DNA from: Oscillospiraceae bacterium
Lineage (GTDB): Bacteria; Bacillota; Clostridia; Oscillospirales; Butyricicoccaceae
NCBI GenBank assembly: GCA_902797555.1
Contig: CADBTM010000198.1
Coordinates: forward strand, 1-5,560
DNA length: 5,560 nucleotides
Reading direction: 5' to 3'
Of this stretch, positions 1 through 5,560 are shown in pieces. The notes below the pieces were generated by a model, which was not told the DNA's origin, made no database searches, and was given only the letters and a program-made list of their open reading frames with translations. A program made the position numbers and the translations under genes. Within the stretch, counting starts at the first letter, position 1; each line of letters opens with the position of its first letter.

Positions 1-1338
1 CGAGCCCACCACCTGCATATTCTCATCCAGGATGTACAGACTGCTGCTCTGGGAGCCGTCGTCCCAGCGGTAGTTGGTGAAATCGTAGGTCTCGTCCACA
101 TAGATGTGCCAACGGTTTTCGTTTTCGGTGACCGCCATGCGGAGATAGCCGTCCTTTGCGTCGAGAGAAAACTGATTGAGCAGGCTGCCGGGCACGGCGC
201 CGCTGGCGCGGAGGCTGAGGCCGTCGTCGCTCAGATCAAAGGCGGTGACGGTGGTGCTGGAGGCCGAAACGTAATCGGTGACGGTATACTGCCGCTCGGT
301 GTAGGGCTCGCTTTCGTCCTCATCGTAGTGGGAGGCGCACAGATAGATGCTCTCCCCGTCCATATACACCGTGTCGGTGTGATCCAGCAGGGTCATGGCG
401 CTGAGGCGCTCGCCGCTGCGCAGGTCGATGGCGGTGAGCACGGTATAGGCGCTGTCCGAGGGACGCTCGGGCAGCCAGATGCTGTCCGCAGGCATCAGGG
501 CGGCCTCGCCGTTGCGATAGACGGCGGGAATGTAGAGGATGGGATCCACCGGGGTCGCGTCGTCATACCAATACCACACGCTGTGGTCGGAGATCAGGCA
601 GAGGGTGCCGTCCACAAGGCGGCTGTCCTGATAATAGCCGTCCTGTCCCAGCTCGTCGAGGAACACGGGGCGCCGGGGATTGCTGACGTCCAGGATCGCC
701 AGCGAGGTTCGGCTCTCGCCGCCCCGGGTGTCGTTCCACGCCCAGTCCTGACAGACCACGGCCACGCGATCCTCAAAAAGATACATCTCCTGGGCGGAAC
801 GGCTTTCGTTTTCGCCCATGTCCTTGCCCCACAGATAAGACGCGCCCAGATATTCGGTGTCTGCGCCGGCGGCGGAATAGATCCGCAGCTCGTTGTCATA
901 GAGGGCATAGATATATTGACCGTCGGTTTTGACGATGTCGGCCTCGTCCACGCCCTCCACCTGCACGTTGGTGGAGGAATAGTCCTGCTGCTCACCGGAG
1001 GCGCCGTAGCCCTTTGCCCCGTCTTCCACCGCGGCTTCGGTGGAAAAGACCGGATCGGGGGCGGGGGCGGCGGTGGGGGCAGTGGGCATGACTGCCGTAT
1101 CCACAGCCATGCCGGAGTTGGTCACCACGCCACGCATCCCGCCGCCGCTGTTGGTATTGGTGTTGGCAGAAAGGATGGTGGCCAGCACTTCATCATAGGA
1201 AACAGCGGGGCGAAGCTGTCCGGTGCGGACGGCCCGGGCCTCCTGATATACGTTGGAAAGCGCATGTCCGCAGGCGATGAGCAGCAGCACGGTGCACACC
1301 ACCAGCGCGGTCAGCGGCAAAACAAACTTTTTCGTCAC
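1..1338 (-). CDS. Beta-propeller domain lipoprotein (PF09826-like), 3' end outside window
   Basis: This is the first 446 codons of an exported beta-propeller protein; the frame is open to the left edge, so the C-terminus is missing. The N-terminus is a signal peptide: VTKK, a hydrophobic core at about residues 5-22, then the lipobox L20-I21-A22-C23 followed by Gly, so it is probably a lipoprotein. A non-cleaved membrane anchor is the alternative. Residues ~55-115 are low-complexity, rich in Asn, Gly, Ala and Pro. The family hallmark is at residues 123-140 (TNVQVEGVDEADIVKTDG), followed by IYAL. I recognise this as the conserved opening of the Beta_propel family (PF09826); blade-like strands follow, such as SLAILDVSNPRRPVFL. 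Function in this family is poorly defined; a surface sensing or binding role is inferred. The start is GTG at 1338, with AAGGGAG 9 nt upstream. An in-frame ATG at 1365 lacks a ribosome binding site and lies in the predicted promoter -10 region. The gene is divergent from the lipoprotein gene at 1487. Confidence 0.88.
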   Translation of the reverse strand, partial: MTKKFVLPLTALVVCTVLLLIACGHALSNVYQEARAVRTGQLRPAVSYDEVLATILSANTNTNSGGGMRGVVTNSGMAVDTAVMPTAPTAAPAPDPVFSTEAAVEDGAKGYGASGEQQDYSSTNVQVEGVDEADIVKTDGQYIYALYDNELRIYSAAGADTEYLGASYLWGKDMGENESRSAQEMYLFEDRVAVVCQDWAWNDTRGGESRTSLAILDVSNPRRPVFLDELGQDGYYQDSRLVDGTLCLISDHSVWYWYDDATPVDPILYIPAVYRNGEAALMPADSIWLPERPSDSAYTVLTAIDLRSGERLSAMTLLDHTDTVYMDGESIYLCASHYDEDESEPYTERQYTVTDYVSASSTTVTAFDLSDDGLSLRASGAVPGSLLNQFSLDAKDGYLRMAVTENENRWHIYVDETYDFTNYRWDDGSQSSSLYILDENMQVVGS

Positions 1339-1347
1339 GGAAATCCA

Positions 1348-1354
1348 CTCCCTT
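1348..1354 (-). promoter_or_regulatory. Ribosome binding site that fixes the GTG start
   Basis: AAGGGAG on the minus strand lies 9 nt upstream of the GTG at 1338. The competing in-frame ATG (1363-1365) is preceded only by TCTGA-type sequence with no Shine-Dalgarno match, so this site favours GTG as the true start of the beta-propeller gene. Confidence 0.7.
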
Positions 1355-1365
1355 CTTGTACTCAT

Positions 1366-1393
1366 TCAGACCGAAAAACGGGAAAAAAGTTCC
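1366..1393 (-). promoter_or_regulatory. ECF-sigma-type promoter for the beta-propeller gene
   Basis: Read on the minus strand, GGAACTT (1393-1387) is followed by a 16-nt T-rich spacer and then TCTGA (1370-1366). GGAAC-type -35 elements with this spacing are characteristic of ECF (group IV) sigma factors; E. coli sigma-E promoters use GGAACTT with TCTGA or TCTAA at the same distance. Transcription would start at about 1360, leaving a roughly 20-nt leader before the GTG start. That leader contains the ribosome binding site but not the upstream ATG. The sigma factor itself is not in the window, so its identity is unknown. Confidence 0.65.
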
Positions 1394-1457
1394 TTGTTCT
1401 TGTGAAAAAAAGGGTGTTTTTCGAAAATCGGAACTTTTTCTCCGGTTTTCTGTCTAA
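1366..1457. repeat. Imperfect inverted repeat formed by divergent promoters
   Basis: The arms 1366-1393 and 1430-1457 are inverted copies matching at 23 of 28 positions. The outer 5 bp correspond to the two -10 elements (one mismatch). The inner 7 bp correspond to the two -35 elements (identical). The other four mismatches fall in the spacers. The 36-bp centre (1394-1429) is A/T-rich on alternating strands and contains the 10-bp palindrome TTTTCGAAAA at 1418-1427. The arms are too far apart to be a convincing RNA terminator. The symmetry is best explained by two copies of the same promoter facing outward. Confidence 0.75.
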
Positions 1458-1458
1458 T
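1430..1458 (+). promoter_or_regulatory. ECF-sigma-type promoter for the paralogous lipoprotein pair
   Basis: GGAACTT (1430-1436), a 16-nt spacer and TCTAAT (1453-1458) match the -35/-10 layout of ECF sigma promoters and mirror the minus-strand promoter next to it. A start near 1465 would give a leader of about 22 nt, with AGGAGG at 1476-1481 serving the ATG at 1487. No good sigma-A-type promoter (TTGACA/TATAAT) is visible in the intergenic region on either strand. The spacer is T-rich just after the -35, which is common at ECF promoters. Confidence 0.65.
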
Positions 1459-1486
1459 CCTGTGAAACCCCTGACAGGAGGAATCT

Positions 1487-2983
1487 ATGAATCGAAAACA
1501 CATCTTCCCCATATTGCTTCTCGCCCTTTTGGCGCTGGGCGCCTGCGGAAAGGCCGCGCTTCCCGCCCCCGCGCCCCAGCAGACCGTCCCGCAGACGACG
1601 CCCGGCATCGTCACCGACAGCGGGCAGGCCGAAACGGTGGAGGATTATTTTGACCGCACCGCCATCATCGCCCGCAACGAGCGGCTGGAAAGCGCGTCCA
1701 TGCTGGGCTTTGACACCGACGTCTGGGCGCTGGAATATGCGGCGCTCAATTATAAAGAATGCACCGCCCGCGCCGAGTTTGACAGCGGCTATTCCGCTCC
1801 CGACGGTCTGTTTTCCGACAGCAGCCTTTCGGGCGGGGTCGTTTTGTGGCGACTCATTCTGACGCAGCCCGACGGAACAAGCTCTGAAGAGCGCGTCCAG
1901 ACCTTTTTCTTTGCGGAAAACGGCACCATCTGCCTCAGCGGGCTGCTGGCGGGGCAAAACATCCTCGCCGACCGGGAAGCGGGCTACGCCTATCTGGCCC
2001 TCGATCCCCGGTTTGCCCAGCGGATGCAGGCCGTCCCCACCCCCGACGAGCCGGAGGAGACGGTGGCCGTGGAGCTGAGCCGTCTGTGCGGCGGAGAAAA
2101 CCGGCAGGACGCCTATCCCCTTTCCGAGACCCGCGCCGCGCTGGTGCAGGCCGAAAAGCGGGTGGTGCTCTACGACTTTGTTTCGGCCGCCCCGGTGCAG
2201 GAAAGCGAGCTGGGCGCCGGATGGCAGGTGGAGCACTTTGACGCGGGTCTGCTCACCCTGACCCTCCGGGACGAAACCGGCATGACCGTCCTGCGCCGCA
2301 TGACGGTGACCCCCGAGGGCATCGCCGCCACCAACGTGGACGGGCAGGAGGAAGAAAGCTATCCCGTGGGCGCCGACCGGATCACCGAGCGGGACGGCAG
2401 CCTTTGTCTGGGCGACGAGGTGCTTCTGGAGGGCGGCGGCACCTTTGAGGACGCCGTGGGCTATCGCTTCCGCTTTGCCCTGGACGACCATCGGTTTTCC
2501 TATGACTGCTGGGGCTATGAATGGCTGGAGCACAGCGGCATCTATGACCTTTCCTCCCGCACCGACCTGCCCCTGGGCGGGACGCTGTCGGGCGCCTATC
2601 TGCTGGGCGTTTCGGAGGACGGGAACACCGCCCTCACCTGCAAAATGGAGGATCTGGGCTATTGCTACGACTATGCCCTCCTCGACCTGCCCACCGGAGA
2701 ACGCCGTCCCCTTGCCCTCGCCCCCAATACGCTGGAGGAGGGCGCCGACATCTATCCCGCCGTCAACCCCTCTCTCAGCCGCCTGTGCCTGTGGGGGGAG
2801 GACGACAGCGGATGCACCGTCACCGTGTACGATACGGCCACCGAAAAGGTCCTCTTTTCGTGGACGGTGTCCCACGACGCCGCCTCGGTGAGCGGGGTCA
2901 CCCTGACGGGCGACGGCACGCTGTACGTCTCCATGCACCGCTATTCCACCGGCGGAGAATGGCTGTATCGCATCGAATATTAA
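1487..2983 (+). CDS. Lipoprotein with unknown N-terminal domain and propeller-like C-terminal half
   Basis: A 498-residue exported lipoprotein of no family I recognise. It has a signal peptide with hydrophobic core at residues 6-17 and lipobox L17-G18-A19-C20, then a short Ala/Pro/Gln/Thr-rich linker to about residue 40. Residues ~47-190 form a distinct domain (VEDYFDRTAII onward) with no motif I can assign. Residues 212-498 resemble the next gene's product: LSETRAAL (212-219), LDDHRF (332-337) and VYDTAT (447-452) have counterparts there in the same order. The alternating hydrophobic strands and YDTAT-type turns suggest beta-propeller-like blades, but this is inferred from pattern only. The start is the ATG with AGGAGG 5 nt upstream. 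It is the first gene after the plus-strand ECF-type promoter and lies 45 bp before the second lipoprotein gene, so the two are probably co-transcribed. The cellular location would be the outer face of the cytoplasmic membrane; the function is unknown. Confidence 0.88.
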   Translation: MNRKHIFPILLLALLALGACGKAALPAPAPQQTVPQTTPGIVTDSGQAETVEDYFDRTAIIARNERLESASMLGFDTDVWALEYAALNYKECTARAEFDSGYSAPDGLFSDSSLSGGVVLWRLILTQPDGTSSEERVQTFFFAENGTICLSGLLAGQNILADREAGYAYLALDPRFAQRMQAVPTPDEPEETVAVELSRLCGGENRQDAYPLSETRAALVQAEKRVVLYDFVSAAPVQESELGAGWQVEHFDAGLLTLTLRDETGMTVLRRMTVTPEGIAATNVDGQEEESYPVGADRITERDGSLCLGDEVLLEGGGTFEDAVGYRFRFALDDHRFSYDCWGYEWLEHSGIYDLSSRTDLPLGGTLSGAYLLGVSEDGNTALTCKMEDLGYCYDYALLDLPTGERRPLALAPNTLEEGADIYPAVNPSLSRLCLWGEDDSGCTVTVYDTATEKVLFSWTVSHDAASVSGVTLTGDGTLYVSMHRYSTGGEWLYRIEY

Positions 2984-3028
2984 GGGCTCGCGCCCGCCCC
3001 TTTTGTATATCCGGAAAGGAGAACTTTC

Positions 3029-4306
3029 ATGAAAAAGCTTTTGCCTGTTGTTTGCATCGCGCTGGCGCTGCTGCTGTGCGCCTCCTGCGGAAAAAAGACG
3101 CCTGCGGCGCCCGACGTGCCCGGCTCGCCCATCACAACGCCTGTAACTCCCGCTCCTGCTGAGCCCACCCCTGCCGAGCCCGATCCCGCCCAGCCGGCTC
3201 CTGCGGAGCCTGCGCCCGTTGATCCTGCCCCCGTCGAGCCGGCACCCACCGAGCCGACGACTCCCGCCGAGCCCGATCCCGCCGAGCCCACTGTCCCGGA
3301 CGAGCCTTCCGCCCCCGAGGCGCAGACCAATCTGCCCGAAAACGCCGTTTCGCTGGCGCTGGAGGGCGATAGCGCAGCAGACTTCTGGCACACCGGCGTC
3401 TGGCTGAACGCCGACACCGCCGCCCTGCTCCACGAGACCGAAAACGGGCTGATGCTGCGCATTCTGTCCGTTCCCGAGGGCGAGGTGCTGGAGGAGGTAG
3501 AGCTTCCCGGCCACGATGGTTCGCTCTACGGGCTGGAGCTGCCCGAAGGGGGACCGTGGCGTCTGGTGTATTACAACGGACGCGCCCCCCGTCAGCTTTT
3601 GGTGGAGGAGACCGAAGGCAAGTGGGAGGTCACCGAAAGCGCCTATGACGAGCAGTCGGTGTTCCGCATGGGCGAGCATGTGATCACCCAGATGTATCCC
3701 GACATCCTGTTGGACGGTCAGTCGGTCCTGCACGGGGAATGGACGGCCGAGCCCAACAGCGAATACCACGGGACGGCCTATGGTCTGGTGGCCGTGCTGG
3801 ACGATCACCGCTTCCTTTTCGGAAGCTACGGCACCTACTATCCCAACTATTTCTCGATTTTTGACATCAACACCGGCGAGCAAAACATGATCTGCCCCTA
3901 CGGCACCTACCTGTGCGGGCAGTGGGGTGACTTTTGCATCCGCGCCGTGGGCAACAGCATCGACGACAGCTATGGCTTTCAGCGCATCGACCTGACCACC
4001 CTCTCCCCCACCGTGCTGGCGCCCGAGCACAATTCCGCGGAAACCGCCGTCCAGCAGGTGGCCTTCAACCCCGCCGGCACCCGGATGGCGCTGGTGAGCC
4101 AGAGCTATTCCTTTGAAGGCTCCACCGCCTCCCAGACGGTGGAGATCTATGACACCGCCACCGGGGACAAGCTGTATGATTGGAGCTGGTCGGACGTCAA
4201 GGAGGGCAACCTGGACTACTATAACTTTTCTCTGGTGGGAGAAAACACCCTCGTCCTCGAGCTGCCCCAAATGGACGCCGCCCAATATTGGACCGTGACC
4301 TACTGA
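3029..4306 (+). CDS. Lipoprotein with Pro/Glu pentapeptide stalk, paralogue of upstream gene
   Basis: A 425-residue exported lipoprotein. The signal peptide is MKK plus a hydrophobic stretch to residue 16. The anchoring cysteine is most likely C20 (C17-A18-S19-C20), though Cys at the -3 position is unusual for a lipobox. Residues 41-97 are a run of degenerate P-x-P-[AVT]-[EDQ] repeats, an extended, acidic, proline-rich stalk of the kind that lifts a domain away from the membrane through the cell wall. Residues ~126-425 resemble the C-terminal part of the upstream gene's product: NADTAALL (127-134), LDDHRF (257-262), and EIYDTATG (372-379) near the C-terminus. The fold is probably beta-propeller-like. 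The start is the ATG preceded by GAAAGGAG with 7-nt spacing. No separate promoter is evident in the 45-bp gap, so expression probably depends on the promoter at 1430. It ends 11 nt before a strong terminator. The function is unknown; a surface binding or sensing role is inferred only from architecture. Confidence 0.88.
   Translation: MKKLLPVVCIALALLLCASCGKKTPAAPDVPGSPITTPVTPAPAEPTPAEPDPAQPAPAEPAPVDPAPVEPAPTEPTTPAEPDPAEPTVPDEPSAPEAQTNLPENAVSLALEGDSAADFWHTGVWLNADTAALLHETENGLMLRILSVPEGEVLEEVELPGHDGSLYGLELPEGGPWRLVYYNGRAPRQLLVEETEGKWEVTESAYDEQSVFRMGEHVITQMYPDILLDGQSVLHGEWTAEPNSEYHGTAYGLVAVLDDHRFLFGSYGTYYPNYFSIFDINTGEQNMICPYGTYLCGQWGDFCIRAVGNSIDDSYGFQRIDLTTLSPTVLAPEHNSAETAVQQVAFNPAGTRMALVSQSYSFEGSTASQTVEIYDTATGDKLYDWSWSDVKEGNLDYYNFSLVGENTLVLELPQMDAAQYWTVTY
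3149..3319 (+). repeat. Proline-rich pentapeptide repeat coding region
   Basis: About eleven tandem units encode P-x-P-[AVT]-[EDQ], with a 15-nt DNA period (for example PAPAE, PTPAE, PDPAQ, PAPVE, PAPTE). Two or three later units carry an extra residue (PTTPAE, PTVPDE). The codons are varied, so the DNA copies are degenerate rather than identical. This suggests an older repeat kept for its protein property, although the near-periodic DNA could still change length by slippage. Confidence 0.85.
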
Positions 4307-4317
4307 TCCCGGAAATG

Positions 4318-4352
4318 AAAAAAGCCTGTGGCAAAACGCCACAGGCTTTTTT
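4318..4352. terminator. Bidirectional intrinsic terminator between convergent genes
   Basis: A perfect 15-bp inverted repeat (arms 4318-4332 and 4338-4352) has a GCCTGTGGC core, an AAAAC loop, and flanking A6 and T6 tracts. Read either way it gives a GC-rich 9-bp stem followed by a U-run. It starts 11 nt after the lipoprotein stop codon and ends 7 nt before the stop codon of the opposing serine hydrolase gene, so it probably terminates both transcripts. Confidence 0.95.
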
Positions 4353-4359
4353 GGCAGGC

Positions 4360-5560
4360 TCAGTCTTCGATGCGCTGATAGATTCTGGTATAGACCTGCA
4401 TGCCCCAGGCCTTGCCGTCCCGCACCCAGAAGTGGCAGCGGCCCATCAGCTCGTTGTCCTTGTTGAACATCTGGAACCAAGTCTCGCCGCAGTGCACCAG
4501 GGCATATTCGCCCAGCGGGCGGGTGGCCATCAGACGGCCGTTTTCGTCCACATGCACCTTGACGGTGACCGGCTCGCCCTCGTGACAGATATAGGTGCCA
4601 ACCAGCATCTCGGGATTGTCAAACTGCTCGCCGGTGGGATGGAGCCAGATGTGCTTTTCCTCCAGCGGACGGCCGATGATCATATTGTACATGATCCAGC
4701 ACAGATCGTCGGTGTCCTGTCCGCCCTCGTTGCACAGAGCGGCAAAGCCGTAGTTTTCGCCCAGCAGCAGGCCGCCGTGGGTGGAAACGCCGTGCAGACC
4801 GCCGGAATGCTCGCAGATCACATGACCCTTCCACAGGCGCTTGTTCAGGCCGTAGCAGTAGTAGGGCTTTTCGCTGAGGGGGAAGGCCACGCCCACCATC
4901 ATATCGGCGGCCTCGGCGGGGATGACCTGCTTGCCGTCCAGCATGCCGTGGTTGGAGATGCACTGATAGTACCGGGCCATATCGTGGGCGGTGGACTTGA
5001 CGCAGGCGCAGGAACGGAAGGGAGGCAGGATGCCCCAGGCGTCGTCACAGCTGAAGTTGCCGTCCTCGTCCCGCTCCCACAGGCGGGTGATATTGCCGTC
5101 GGAGGCGATCTTTTTGGCCTCGGAGCAATCCTCGTCCAGCACGGTGCGGGTCATGCCCATGGGTCCGAACACCCGCTCCTTGAGGAACTGCTCCAGCGGA
5201 TAGCCGGCGGCCTGATCCACCACATAGGACAGGATGGCATAGCCCTCGTTGGAATAGCTCATATAGTTGCCCGGCTCGCCCAGGGTGGGATAGCGCCCCT
5301 CGGCGATATAGTCCACGATCTGCTCGATCTTGTTCATCTTGTTGGGGGCGGTGGCCTTCATGGCGCGGGTCCAGTCAGACTCCTTCCGCTCGGTGGTGTT
5401 GAGGGCGATAGACCATTCCAGCGGCTCCATGGGAGGGATGCCGGCGGTGTGGGTGGCCAGATGATGGAGGGTGACGCTCTGGCGCGGGGTGCCCTTCAGA
5501 GAGAAATTGGGGAAGTATTTGATGATGGGATCGCTGAAGGAGCATTTTCCCTCGGTGGCC
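4360..5560 (-). CDS. Beta-lactamase-family serine hydrolase (PF00144), 5' end outside window
   Basis: The last 399 codons of a class C beta-lactamase/penicillin-binding-type serine hydrolase; the frame stays open to the right edge. An internal ATG at 5430 is not the start, because family sequence continues upstream of it. Numbering from the window edge: residues 4-17 (GK..FSDPIIKYFP) match the usual 'G-K-L-x-L-D-D-P-V-x-K-Y-x-P' segment; LHHLATHTAG (31-40) is the classic motif after it; Y102-S103-N104 is the catalytic Tyr-x-Asn; HSGG (251-254) is the equivalent of the KTG motif. The nucleophile SxxK should lie some 20 residues before the edge and cannot be seen. Residues ~314-399 (from FDNPEMLVGTY) form the small beta-rich C-terminal domain common in this family. 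Members include D-aminopeptidases, esterases and peptidoglycan-related hydrolases, and the substrate cannot be told here. About a dozen cysteines hint at a cytoplasmic protein. It is convergent with, and terminated separately from, the lipoprotein pair. Confidence 0.9.
   Translation of the reverse strand, partial: ATEGKCSFSDPIIKYFPNFSLKGTPRQSVTLHHLATHTAGIPPMEPLEWSIALNTTERKESDWTRAMKATAPNKMNKIEQIVDYIAEGRYPTLGEPGNYMSYSNEGYAILSYVVDQAAGYPLEQFLKERVFGPMGMTRTVLDEDCSEAKKIASDGNITRLWERDEDGNFSCDDAWGILPPFRSCACVKSTAHDMARYYQCISNHGMLDGKQVIPAEAADMMVGVAFPLSEKPYYCYGLNKRLWKGHVICEHSGGLHGVSTHGGLLLGENYGFAALCNEGGQDTDDLCWIMYNMIIGRPLEEKHIWLHPTGEQFDNPEMLVGTYICHEGEPVTVKVHVDENGRLMATRPLGEYALVHCGETWFQMFNKDNELMGRCHFWVRDGKAWGMQVYTRIYQRIED

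Noticed and set aside
1394..1429. A sigma-A-type promoter starting at TTGTTC in the centre of the divergent region
   Set aside because: No acceptable TATAAT-like hexamer lies 16-18 nt downstream on either strand, and the ECF-type elements explain the region better.
106..1653. A 515-codon open frame on the plus strand across the left part of the window
   Set aside because: It is antisense to the beta-propeller gene, which carries the family hallmark sequence, and it runs through the divergent promoter region into the next gene. Its composition is the same Gly/Ala/Val/His-rich shadow type.
2984..3005. Possible terminator between the two lipoprotein genes (GGGC-TCGC-GCCC followed later by TTTT)
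   Set aside because: The stem is only 4 bp and is not directly followed by the T-run, which is itself only four bases. It is too weak to call; at most it is a minor attenuator.
2980..3462. A minus-strand frame encoding a Gly/Ser/Ala repeat protein opposite the proline-rich stalk
   Set aside because: The repeat is simply the complement of the Pro/Glu pentapeptide codons, and there is no supporting start context. The sense gene is well supported.
1454..4480. A 1008-codon open frame on the minus strand, antisense to both lipoprotein genes
   Set aside because: It runs across two sense genes with clear ribosome binding sites and lipoprotein signals, the intergenic gap and the terminator. Its product is a low-complexity Gly/Val/His/Arg-rich string without a recognisable domain. 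GC-rich third positions on the sense strand remove stop codons from this antisense frame.
5428..5430. ATG at 5430 as the start of the serine hydrolase
   Set aside because: The 43 codons upstream in the same frame are open and encode conserved family sequence (GK..FSDPIIKYFP and LHHLATHTAG), so the real start is outside the window.

Overview
The window looks like a chromosomal segment from a GC-rich, Gram-positive-type anaerobe. A gut clostridium of the Oscillospiraceae/Ruminococcaceae kind is my best guess. This is inferred from strong AGGAGG-type ribosome binding sites, three consecutive lipoprotein signal peptides followed by Cys-Gly, and a GC-rich third codon position. There is no taxonomic marker gene here, so the assignment is tentative.

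Layout: (1) bases 1-1338, minus strand: the N-terminal 446 codons of a surface-anchored beta-propeller protein (PF09826-like 'Beta_propel' family), running off the left edge. (2) bases 1339-1486: a divergent intergenic region holding two mirror-image promoters, each GGAACTT-N16-TCTRA. This is the architecture of extracytoplasmic-function (ECF) sigma-factor promoters, and together they form a 28-bp-arm imperfect palindrome. (3) bases 1487-4306, plus strand: two lipoprotein genes 45 bp apart, probably one transcript. They are diverged paralogues over their C-terminal ~290-300 residues, but have different N-terminal parts: an unrecognised domain in the first and a Pro/Glu pentapeptide stalk in the second. 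(4) bases 4318-4352: a perfect-stem bidirectional terminator. (5) bases 4360-5560, minus strand: a convergent beta-lactamase-family (class C / PF00144) serine hydrolase whose N-terminus, including the expected SxxK, lies beyond the right edge.

How they fit together: the three left-hand genes encode exported, lipid-anchored proteins with propeller or propeller-like repeats, transcribed outward from a twin ECF-type promoter. I infer one co-regulated envelope module under an unidentified ECF sigma factor, which is not in the window. The serine hydrolase is separated by the terminator and faces the other way, so there is no sequence evidence that it belongs to the module. Very long open frames on the antisense strands (up to about 1000 codons) are by-products of GC-rich codon usage and are not annotated as genes.
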